DNA from: Dichotomocladium elegans
Lineage: Eukaryota; Mucoromycota; Mucoromycetes; Mucorales; Lichtheimiaceae
Length of the DNA: 64,000 nucleotides
Direction: 5' to 3'
Assembly: GCA_025716815.1 (NCBI GenBank)
Contig: JAIXMN010000009.1
Span: 558,001 to 622,000, forward strand
This document shows positions 1 to 10,064 of the stretch, one piece after another. How positions within the stretch are numbered: position 1 is the first letter of the stretch; each line of letters opens with the position of its first letter. The notes below the pieces were generated by a model, which had not been told where the DNA came from, searched no databases, and saw only the letters and a program-made list of their open reading frames with translations. A program made the translations under genes and the position numbers.

Positions 1-2244
1 GAAGGTATTGAGACCGGTTACCACAGCTAACACCATGCGTGTAAAATAGCTATAAGCATCCTCCTTTGGCTCTTTATCTCTTTTTTTCTCTGTCGTCCTT
101 CTGCTTTACCGATATCCCGTGTCTCTACTGCTGCCTGACAGGCAATCACCGTCGAACCCACAACACATCCCATGCCTACGCCGCCGACAATGATGGAGCC
201 ATAGATTTCTGTACAAGTCATGCAAACAAGTCAGGATCATCCCATTCCAGGCGTTGTCTCCCCTCCTCTCCCTACTTGCGTCCCCAGCTTGTGTCGACGT
301 CAAAAAGACTAAACAGCCCAATGCACACAGAAAAGAGCGCTGGACCCATGGCAATCATGGGCCTGTACCTCCCGGTCACAGTGATAAGGCGCCCTGAAGT
401 GATAGACACGACAGATACCACGATTTGCATCGGAATCATCCGAATACCGGACCACATAGCCGAGTCGCCGCGGACGACTTGGAAGTAGATTGGAATGAAG
501 TAAAGTACCGAGAAGAAAACCAAACCCCAAAGGATATTGACAATTAACATGCACACAACTGTCCGGTTCTTGAAAAGACGCGGGGGCATCAGCGGCTCCT
601 TCGCATATTTCAGCTCAACCACGACAAGAAGACCAAGCAAGGCGCCGGAGATGCAAAGGGGGAGCTAGATCATATATAAAGATTGAATCAGCCTCCAGTC
701 TGACCATTCATCCAAAACAAAAAAAAAATTACAATAACAGGAACCGAGGCCCATGGGAATGTCTGTCCTCCAAAGTTCAAGGCGAGCAAGAACAGGGTTG
801 CCGCACAAAGGACTAAGAAGCTACCTGTTTTTTGTATTAAAATCCATTGATTTCACATGGTGCTGGGCTCTTTTACCTGCATAATCAATTCGCTTCAGTT
901 TTGTTTTCAAATCCTGTTTCTTCGTAGGTAGGTGCAAGGAAAAGAAGATAATTACAAGCGCAACGCCACCGATCGGTAGACTATAGGGATTAATGTTCGT
1001 TCAGTTTTTTGTTGATCTTATTACGATTGGAATTGCAACAGCAGAAGCGCCGGGGGAGTACTTGCTTGATATAAAAATTCCATCGCCATGATACCTGATC
1101 CGTCAGACTTCCCTATACAAGAACGCAGAAACCGGTTGGATCACCTTAGTGCTCCTATTAGTGGAACCACGTATAAATGCTTACTCCGACAAGAGGACCA
1201 ACTACGCCTGCAATGGTGAATACAGCGTTGATGATTCTGAAAGTAAAAGATAAGTCATCTGCCTAGGGCCGAGGCAAGAGAGAAAGACTGTGTACCCTTG
1301 ATAATTGCCCCGCTTCTCTAGCGGAACAATGTCTGAAATGACGATAAACACCTGTGTTACGCAGACACACGCGGGACATTAAAAATAATGAGTTATTCTT
1401 GATCTGTCGAAAAGGCAACAAGGACTTTTACCATAGAGAATATCTAAACAAACAGAAAATAAAATTACTCTTCTCGTGTTCACCTCATCGCGTAGTTAGA
1501 GTACGTACTCCACCAGCGCCGATACCTTGGATGGCGCGACAAACAATTAACATGATCATCGTCTAAATGGGCAAGGTGGAGGTTGGACAGACATAGGGCT
1601 ATGAGTTTCCCAGTATTCGGATTGTAGACAGCCATCAATCAAAAACCTTGGATGTTGCACACAAAACCGACCCGATTTCGAAGATACCAACGCTAATCAT
1701 CAAAATGTATTTCCGTCCAAAGATATCTGACAATTTGGCAAGAATCGGCTCTATAAACGCGTGTGCGGGGATCCATCCCAGGCACAGCATACATATAAGT
1801 CATATGCGAAAGCATTTGATGAATTGGAACGGTTGGGAACTTACGAAAGACATCTTGTGTAAGGATATAGCTATCATGCACATGATCAATCGCCTGCACA
1901 CACATAGAGAGCGGAATCGATCACACTCACGAAGTCGCAACCCATGATGAAATGGCCATGGAATTGAAGTCTGATCCGATCTTTGGGAGCGATGTGGCCA
2001 CAATCGTGCTATGTAAGCCGCATAAGAGTCATATTGAGAAACAGCAGGCTGTTAGGAGATGTGCAGATATCTTTGGTCTGTACCCGTCGAGTGCTGCCAT
2101 GAACAGAGAAATCTGGAGACTGAAGAACACAATCATACGACGAAGCATGGCTCGTCGTCTGTCTTTTTTCTCATCGAGCGGATGATGATCGGTGGATTGA
2201 GCCCGGTCTGGTTTGGCAGTGGTGGGCTCTTCGGATGTTGTCAT
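1..2244 (-). CDS. DHA2-family MFS drug:H+ antiporter, 3' end beyond window (MFS1)
   Basis: Predicted 14-helix proton-coupled efflux transporter of the plasma or vacuolar membrane. The start is the ATG at 2244 (MTTSEEPTTAK). The first exon (2244-2084) ends at the family motif, read across the intron as LDGTIVATSLPKIGSDF; the paralog at 10-12.8 kb has N where this copy has G. Then follow SDIFGRKYILM (MFS motif A), CRAIQGIGAGG, a 12-nt microexon coding IFSM (1432-1443), VSWRWNFYIN and PPRLFKNRTVVCML. I place 13 introns in the visible part. Eleven have GT donors and two have GC donors (981-1065 and 209-279), each needed to keep frame with the paralog. One GT donor is weak (GTTTTT near 1650). No internal stop remains in the spliced reading. 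The C-terminal exons lie off the left edge. The substrate cannot be told from sequence. Confidence 0.82.
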
Positions 2245-3240
2245 AAGGTAATTGACGAAAAGGAAAAGAGGAGAGAAAAAACAGGGAATGAGAAAAGAAT
2301 GGTTATAAGCGTACGCAGATTCATGCGGGGGGGAGATCTTAAAGGCGCGGAGGCTCGGACGGGGTTGAGCGAGCGCTGAGCAGGTAGGTGACACAGCAGG
2401 TTCTTCCCCAAAGGATCAGGTATTATCCTTTACCCGAGTGTCTCTCCGCCCTCCTCTCTCTTTCTCTATCCACCACACCTGGTATGGGTCATCTGCTTGT
2501 ACAATGGGGGAGGCGTGAGTTTTGGAGCGAGTCGCAAAGAGATATGCAGGGTCCGGGATGTCTTTGTGATACGGCATCTGGTTAAACAGTAGATCGCATG
2601 GCACCATAACACCCAGTCTTTTACACATCCACGCTCGTTTCCTTTCACGTTCTTTTGTCTTTTTTCCATGTCGCGTAGCATCTTCATTACGACCAACAAG
2701 GCACCCGTGATTGTCTTTTGTACAAGGAGCTGTCATGTGTATCGATATGCACGCTACTGCTGCTACTGCTGCTGCTACTGCTGCTGCTACTGCTGCTATT
2801 CCTACGAGGGAGGTAGCCACTGTTGAGGATCCACGCTCGTTGCTATTTTCCTCTTTTTATCTTCTGTACCATGTCGGTTCCACACTTAACACTCTGTTAT
2901 CGGTGGCAAGTGGTTTTTTTTCCCTTCACTTTCCTCTCTTTACCGCCATGACGAAAACCCAAATAGAACATAAGCCTGTCAAGATGATTAGAACGGGGAA
3001 GGTCCGGTCTAAAGACAGCAAAAAGAGGTATCCAGCGATGACAAGATAAGGCAAGGAATAAACATTCCATATCAATCAGCCTTCTGTTAGCACAAATGGT
3101 CAGGTTCCCTTCAGTGTATTGTCAAATATGGTAAAATTCGAGGAATACCGCATAGTACAGGTACTTCATTTCCAAAAATAAATGATGACACACGCACAAC
3201 GTCGCATAGTGGTAGATAAAATAATTTACACCGAGCTGTG
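2245..3240. other. 5' flank of MFS1; no supported gene
   Basis: About 1 kb upstream of the MFS1 start. Short open frames exist on both strands but show no family resemblance or splice structure. It holds a trinucleotide repeat and several pyrimidine-rich runs on the plus strand. It probably contains the MFS1 promoter, but I cannot point to a specific element. Confidence 0.4.
2753..2799. repeat. GCT/ACT trinucleotide microsatellite
   Basis: About 15 imperfect triplets alternating gctact and gctgct, some 500 bp upstream of the MFS1 start. Translated, it gives alanine/threonine runs in short open frames, which I read as a side effect of the repeat and not as a gene. Confidence 0.85.
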
Positions 3241-4110
3241 CTGGTAACCGACCCCTTCGTGGTAGACGCCCGACAGCCCTAAAAGGTGCTCGCCCACACC
3301 TTTCCGCACCAAAGAAATCATGCCGCAATTGACCATGGCAAATGACGCTGGGATTCTCGGCTCATCAATCGACTCGTGAATTCGGCACCATTCTAAACGT
3401 ATGTAGAAAGGCTCTCAATTCTCGAATGTATGTAGGGCAGCATTTGCTGGTCCTGCACTTGTCGACCAAGTACATACACTTCGGTAACGGGCGCTCGCCG
3501 TGCTTGAGATTGGCGCTGGAAGCAGTTCGATTGGGTACTGTCCAAGGCACGTGCCTTGGACAACGGCAAGACGTTCCACCTCGGCATGAGCAACTTCAGA
3601 ATCCCTATATCATTGAGCTACGTTAGTAACCGGCGGTACTTCCCGATCTTGCGGATCTTATCCTGCTGTGGGTTGGCGTATCAGAACTTATGGCAGGCGC
3701 TGCACCCCGGACTTGGTCTCCCAGGGTTCAATGGCGACCACATGTACCGAAGAGGTCGTGGTCCTGCTGCAGTGTCGGTATGCTGACATAGTTGGTCTCG
3801 CCCTTCGGAAACCCGCCCTGAACTTAAGGCCGGAAAAAGATGGAACAGATTTGTTCAGGAAGACACATATCGCGCCCGCGGTCAGTATAGAGTAGGGGGC
3901 CAAACGGGGAAGTGAAAAAAGGATGAGCAACTTTGCAGGTCCTATACATAATCACGTCGCTTGTGACCCAGCGATCGGTGTAGATCGAATACTGGATGTG
4001 ATGTAAGGTAGACTCCTCGAGGATTTTAATAAACACAAGACAATGGCGATCGAGAGAAGCCAATGTGCCTTGCTCTCTCGCTTCCGTGCCATACCGCGTT
4101 TTTGTTTGAC
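3240..4110. other. GC-richer unclassified segment, probably a decayed element
   Basis: Base composition is visibly richer in G+C than the flanking intergenic DNA. Open stretches up to 94 codons occur on both strands, but none carries a motif I can assign. It contains a perfect 20-bp palindrome (3541-3560). It adjoins the end of the dead Harbinger transposase, so it may be the remainder of that element or a second element. The family is not identifiable by eye. Confidence 0.35.
3541..3560. repeat. perfect 20-bp palindrome
   Basis: TCCAAGGCACGTGCCTTGGA reads identically on both strands and is centred on CACGTG. It may be an element-internal feature, a bHLH-type E-box, or chance. Confidence 0.7.
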
Positions 4111-4113
4111 GTG

Positions 4114-5360
4114 TTAAATTAATATATCGAGTTGCATGTGTTTGTCAAATATGATTCCATTCCCAATGTGCTCAACTAGATCACGACGCAAATTGCACAT
4201 GTACTTCGCGAGCACGCGTCTCAACGAATCGGCTATGGGTGTCTCCAACATCATACCTATGAGGCCGTCGAGATACGGCGATATCAGCGATGACTTTGGT
4301 ATCATTCAGCTCATCGTTATCCCCTTCATTTTCCACAATCATGTTGCGCAGAACCACATATCTTCCTAGACCTTGGCAAAATCTTCATTAAAGGAGTATC
4401 AGTTATGGCTTCGACATATATCATTTGCTATCCATACCATGTGCGGATGGTGAATGGACTTGACGAGAGCGGTAGAGTTTGGATAGATACCGTCTGCGAC
4501 GGAGCAACCGGTGTGATATGTGTGACCGTTGACACTGAGGGGTACGAACGGGGTATTATCTTACAGAACTCTAGCGAACGCCAGAGAGCAGGTCCTGCAC
4601 ATGGATGTCATGCAATGGCCCACGAGGGAGTGTCATGTCCACAGGTCCGGGGGGATGCTACGGCTTCTAATCCCATCGCTGGAACCTTTTTCCTTGCCGA
4701 CGTAAAAATGCTTGTCATGCTGTAGGGTACTTCTTCCAGGTCCAGTGTATGCAATCAATGGACTCTAGCATCCCAGGGAAGACGCGTTTCTCGCCAACAG
4801 CCATGAGACGCTTGACATCCTTCTCTTGAGGGAGCCGCAAGTATTCGGCCTCATACACCTCGACCACTCCAAGACAGAACCTCTTGAGGCATTCTTGGGC
4901 GGTGCTTTCGACAACTCGGACATATTCGTCAAAAGGATCTGAGGAGTAGCCGTAGGCGAGCCGCCGCAAAGCTGTGACAACCCTCTGCAGTGGTGACAGA
5001 CCAGGCTTATGTGCAACATCCATCTTCTGGACAAAGATATTGGTCATGGCGCTCCATGTCGCGGACGATGCGCAGGAATAGGCTGCAATTCATTCTAAAC
5101 TTACAGCGGAAATGTGATTCATCGTAGACAGGCTCATCGACGTAGTGGTCTTAGGAAAAGACGTTGATGGCCCTTGGTGCAGTTGCGGTTGATGATTCGA
5201 TGCTCAACAATAGAGCCAACTTCCGAGGATGTTGTTCTTCGCAAGCGTATTTCTTGTCTTGCTTAAGCTCGAGTAAGTAACCCCCCCCGCTATCAGTTTG
5301 GAATAAGAAGAATAGAAAGGCACTTTTATTAGGGTTGCCCTCAATGGGTGGTGTGTGCAA
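4114..5360 (-). pseudogene. PIF/Harbinger transposase relic (DDE_Tnp_4 type)
   Basis: Read on the minus strand in shifting frames, this matches the usual order of a Harbinger transposase. Near 5200 is ALLLSIESS...APRAINVF, then an in-frame TAA, then DHYVDEPVYDESHFRCKFRM and LFLRIVRDMERHDQY. A one-base frameshift follows, then HKPGLSPLQRVVTALRRLAYG, DEYVRVVESTAQECLKRF and MLESIDCIHWTWKKYPTA, which carries the first catalytic Asp. Beyond 4715 the frame is broken repeatedly; recognisable pieces are DGIYPNSTALVKSI, LRNMIVENEGDN and, just before the final stop, NLRRDLVEHIGN. With several stops and shifts the copy cannot make a transposase. The region around the other two acidic catalytic residues is not intact. 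It lies 37 bp from the stop codon of the neighbouring ArAE gene. Confidence 0.88.
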
Positions 5361-5396
5361 ATTACAAGTACAGATTATAATATAAATAGATGCTTT

Positions 5397-8300
5397 CTAC
5401 ATGGTTATCTCGAGCCGCCGGGTTCTTTCGGCGAACTTATTCTCGCCAACAATGAAACGAACCAAATCACTCAGATGTTCCAGTTCTAAAATGATTTCCT
5501 CTGTGCAAGACGCCATAGCAAACCAGCACAAGTTACGATAGCGAACCCATCGGTAGTCGACTTTGAGCTTGCGTTGATACCGAATCAGCCGTGATCGGGC
5601 TGCCCGTGCTGAAGGCATGTATGCCGGCAGAGGAATCTTGGATTTGAGTGAAGACTGGAGGGTATAGAAATGAAGCAGCATAGATGCAGTCTACCCGAAA
5701 ACGGGAGGGGGAATAGTTACTAGCTTGTTGGAAGCACCATCTCCATAGGTTCCTCTTTAAACTCCCTTATTTACCATATCGCGTCGATGCGTATTGAGAT
5801 CACGTTGGCATATCTCTCTCTTGACGTCTCTTGGCATGCCAGTAAGCGCTGTCCGGATGGACATTAGTCGGTCGAGCAAGTTGCGAGTCGACACAATCAT
5901 TTCTGTATAGAAGGCCTTTGGAAAGGGGCCCTTGAGGCGTGGTTCATTGTCAGTTAGCTCCAATAGCACGTGGCACGCATTGATTGACTTCTGAATCGCG
6001 CCTTCCATTTTTTGGGCACCTTTAACTTCGTCATCTGAAGGCGGAACCGCTGGATCATGAAAAAGAAAAGTCCCGATTAAATAAGCATAATAATCACCCA
6101 GTTCGCCGATGATACTGGCGAGGGATTTACGGACGGCGTGTCTAGCAACAAATGGCCAAATCAACCTTAGATGCAGCCTCTCGGTTAGCAAAAGAAAACT
6201 GACGTGATCCCCTCAAGAATAGCGGTTACCAGTTGAGCGAGACGGCAACAATGATGCCGACTACCATGGTGATAGTACGTTTCCAGACGGTCACGGCGAT
6301 CGAATCCGCAGAGACGCTCACATATCGACTAAGCGCCACTGCCATATAGGTCAACAGAACAACAATGCCAATCTTATTATACGTGCTCGCCAGATGGATA
6401 TAAAAAAAGGGTATGCCTACCACAAACATGTCAGCCCATCCGCACTCCGTCGATTCTCGCATGGCTCAACCTACAGAGCAAAACAGCAAAACCCGCAAGC
6501 AGGTAAGGACTGCCTCCATTGGCCTCCAGGGCCGCCCACCCCGTAAAGGCACCTACGAGTGTACCGACAATACGCCAAAAGCTAGCGCTATACGTACCGC
6601 CACTAGCAAAAATCGAACGTCTCAATGCCGACTCTCATACAGCCCTCTCCTATCCATATATACTACCTCGTCGGATTCATGATGGCAATGACGGTCATAC
6701 AAGACCATTGACCACGCACGCTGTCATACCATGCCGATGAGGATGGCACGAAGGACGGAATAGACAGGACTAAAACCGCAGCTGCTACCTTGAGGGCGAA
6801 TTTGAAGTCATAATTCTTTGTGTACTGCAACGTCTGCCAGACCCTGTACCTCACGCGAAGAAGCAGGGGCGGCTTCGGGTCCTTTGGTATAGGAACAGCT
6901 TCAAGATCACTCCCATCGTCCATTGCGGGTGGTCGCAATGAATTATCATTGCTCGGAGCATCAGATGGCTTGCGTTGCATACAGCTCTTGACGGTGGCTC
7001 GGCTGGAAACGCGCTCGCAAGGTGAAAACATAGCGCTGCTTCCCTCAGACTTTGTCGAAGACATGCGCCGAGTCTTGCGATTCAAGGTGTCACAGGTCTT
7101 TAAGCGTGTCAGCCGATACTCATCCTGAATATCGTTTTTTTTGCGGTCCTTAGGAATCATGGCCGGACGTAGAGTGGCTATGAAGAGATGATGAGTGATA
7201 AAAAAGAAACAGAAGAGGGGGACTTCCTTACTCATTGAGTAGCCGCCCTTGTCACGAATACTCTGATGATTGGCAGTACTCGCCCACTTTCTCCACCACT
7301 TTTGAGTCAGCTGGGGCATATACAAATGTCGACGGTGGCGATCTCTACGTGAGGAACGCAGGTCATCCATTGTCGATGCCATACTGCCGAGTTCCTTAGC
7401 AGACTCGCGTAGTGAAAAGATAAAGAAGAAAACCAGAAAGAGTTCCTCACGCATATCCAAGTCCACCGTGTGGCCCTCAATGTTGTATAGCTGCTGCATC
7501 CGCTCGCTCTCCTCACGATCGAATCGGCGAATAGCCTCCTTTATTTTCTGCGTGCAGTTGCATTCATTCGGCTCGTGCGGTAGTCGACATTTCGGTAGTG
7601 ATGCATTGTCAACCTTTCTCGGCTTAAGCTTGAAGATGTGAGTTAGATAGGATGACCATGTCTTCCAGATAGACTTGTCGTCGTCATCGTCCATGTCTAA
7701 TTCGACCACGATGCTGTGACTCAGACAGTCCACGACCGAGACGCAGTCCATAGAGAGCCGCATTAACGGGTCACGCAGGCTTTCAAGGTAGGCGATCAGA
7801 AGTTCGCCACCAGTGTGATCAAAGGACCGGCTGACCTTGGGAGGTGGTTTGGGTTTGGGACCATTGAATTTGGAAAGGTTCAGAAAAGACCGTATTGAGG
7901 AGACCGATTTCTGGTTCTGTTCCTCAAAGTCAACGTCAAGCGAATTACGGCGCGATCCTGCACGTGATCCTGCACGTGAAGCGACGCGCGAGTTGGGCCT
8001 GGAATTCTGGGGACTCGTTGTTGACGCGCCCGTTGCCAACATGGCTGCTTTCCGGAGTCGCATTTCGTCTTCTTGGTTAAGCCAGCGTAGAGTGCTTTTG
8101 CGGGGTGTATCCTCAGGTTCCGAGTCAACGTCTGTCGGATGCATCTCGACCGGCTGCTCCTGCTGTTTCTGCTTTTCATTCAAAAGTTCGAGGGATGCAA
8201 TAGCGTTCTCGAAGAGGATGCGCTCCGTCTTGAGACTGCCGCCGAGAATGTTGAGATGACGGGTCAAACGATCCAGTGCCTTTTGGACATTTCCAAGCTC

Positions 8301-9604
8301 ATAAGGTCGGATGTAGGTATACGAGATCTCATACTTGGCCTCGTGATAAGCTGTTTTGACCTTTAGCATACCCCTGCGCATCTCCTCGGCAGTTTTCTCG
8401 ACTACGTCCGCAGTGATCATTTCGGACTCGGGATCAAGGAAGAACTGTTTCGTAATCATATCGAGCATCTCCCGGCTACTGCCAAGAGTCTCCTTGAGTG
8501 CGCGACCTGTATGTGCATATTAAGTCACAAGGCCCCTCTTACCCGTCGGATCTCCCAAATCTGTACCTAATCCTTCCACGGCAGTTTCTGGCCAAACAAA
8601 CAAATTGACTATCTGGGATAGCGCCGCGCCAGTCAGGAGCGGAATTCCGTAACGCAATGGCAGCCCGATTGGGATAGAGGTCTGATGTAGGCCCGGTGCG
8701 GCAGCAAGGCTAAATATCATAACCATCATGCCCTGCAGCGAAAAGAAAAAGAAGCGCGGGTAAAGCTGGCGGATCATCTGAGCGGCAAAGATACCGACAA
8801 ACAGAAACGTGGCGTTGATGGCAGTTCCGGCACCGATCAGTTCCGGATAGTGGTTGTTGTAGGCTACGGAACAAGCAAGCGCCCAGTAGGTAAAGCCCAT
8901 GGCCATGCAGATGCCCAGGGCAGAGGTAATGGTGGCATCAAACTGAGCGCCCATAGTCCTTCCCGGATGATTGAAGAGGACACCGCCTGTCGTCAAGAAT
9001 ACGCCAGGACCTAGGGCCTGAGCGACGGGGTGGATCAGACTGAACAAGGTCGAGAGAAAGTACGCTATCGTGCATTTCAGGATCCGTCGCACAATACGTG
9101 ACGGGAATTTTTTGTGAAGAAACAAGATGAAGCGCTCCTTCTTCGACCTCGGTTCCAGATCATCGAGTGTCGTTACTGACTGAGCTGCAATCGAGTAGGC
9201 TCGGCCGACGTATTCAAGCTTGGGACGAAAAGAGACCCCACGTTGCGGTGGAGGTGTAGTAGTATTGCTGGTGCTCTGAGTATCGCCGCAAGACGCTGGC
9301 CGATCGTCTTCTTCATTGCTTGTCAAGCTTGGCTCTATTGTGAATATGCGAGGAATGGTCGAAGTCTGTTCCTGCGGCTCTTGATGGTGTTGATCATTAT
9401 GATCATTACCCAATGCTAGGTCAAAATAGCTTGAATGGAATCAAATGGCACTGAGAATGCCGCAGTGTAATTGCATAGAGGCGTTCCTCTTTTTTGTACT
9501 CACCCGTGCCTTTCTTCCAATGGAGTTTGAAGATTGTTGCCATTCAATGGATTTAAAGACCTTTTGAAATGAGACCAGTTTATGTTTCGTTCACCGCCTG
9601 TCAT
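5397..9604 (-). CDS. ArAE_2/FUSC-type polytopic membrane protein (putative ER or plasma-membrane exporter)
   Basis: Eight exons (9604-9504, 9429-8567, 8506-7232, 7177-6667, 6602-6475, 6416-6230, 6165-5775, 5690-5397) give 1,249 aa with all phases matching. The architecture is that of the fungal 'ER transporter 6TM N-terminal' / DUF2421 family, related to aromatic-acid exporters and yeast BRE4. A first hydrophobic bundle lies at about residues 130-310 (IVRRILKCTIAYFLSTLFSL onward). A long hydrophilic middle carries an S/R-rich stretch with an RRNS kinase-like site. A second bundle lies at about 810-1010 (FKFALKVAAAVLVLSIPSF; WRIVGTLVGAFTGWAALEA), followed by a helical C-terminal domain. The ATG at 9604 is the first in frame after the acceptor-defined exon 2; the frame stays open to 9805, so a longer N-terminus is possible. 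It sits between two MFS genes on the same strand. Substrate unknown; detoxifying efflux is an inference. Confidence 0.85.
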
Positions 9605-10064
9605 GTTACTGAAAGGAAGCGCGTAAATTTGTGTGTTTGAAGAGCGAAGAAAGGAGTGGTGGTGGCGTGTATAATCTTCCCACTCTTCCCAAAGCACGGA
9701 TGGCCCTTTTTGTTGGGAGTTGGTAAAGATGGACGGGGCGGGAAATTTCACACCCCCTTTTGTCTCTCGAAAACGTGGATCAGTTTTTGACAAACCGGGG
9801 ATCACAAGGCTCGATCGGGCCAGGTTCCTATTGGCTTAAAAGGTTCCCAGTGCAACATTTAGCCATAGACGACAGAGTCACATCTGCACTCAACACCTGG
9901 GACAGGAGGAGACAAAGGTTTGCTCATTCAACTACGTCATTTCATGCTAGAATATCTATTTTTAAATAAATTTATGACTATAATGCAGATGCAAATGCAG
10001 AAAAATTAAGGATGGAATAATGTCATGTTCTAAAAGGTGGTCTTCAATAAGGGAAAGGGGAATA
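9605..10064. other. intergenic: 5' flank of ArAE gene, 3' flank of MFS2
   Basis: 460 bp between two minus-strand genes. An AT-rich stretch near 9950-10020 probably contains the MFS2 polyadenylation region. The part near 9605-9805 is open in frame with the ArAE start and could be 5' UTR or extra N-terminal coding sequence. No other feature seen. Confidence 0.5.

Noticed and set aside
1..2244. MFS1 as a pseudogene
   Set aside because: Despite two GC donors and one weak GT donor, every exon in the window is open and aligns with MFS2 in phase, so I keep it as a gene with unusual splice sites.
2416..2820. 134-codon min-strand frame with alanine/valine run upstream of MFS1
   Set aside because: The run is simply the GCT/ACT microsatellite read in frame; there is no other support.
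3342..3626. Possible cytochrome P450 heme motif (HFGNGRSPC)
   Set aside because: The arginine is one position off the FGxGxRxCxG consensus, no glycine follows the cysteine, and no other P450 block is found nearby.
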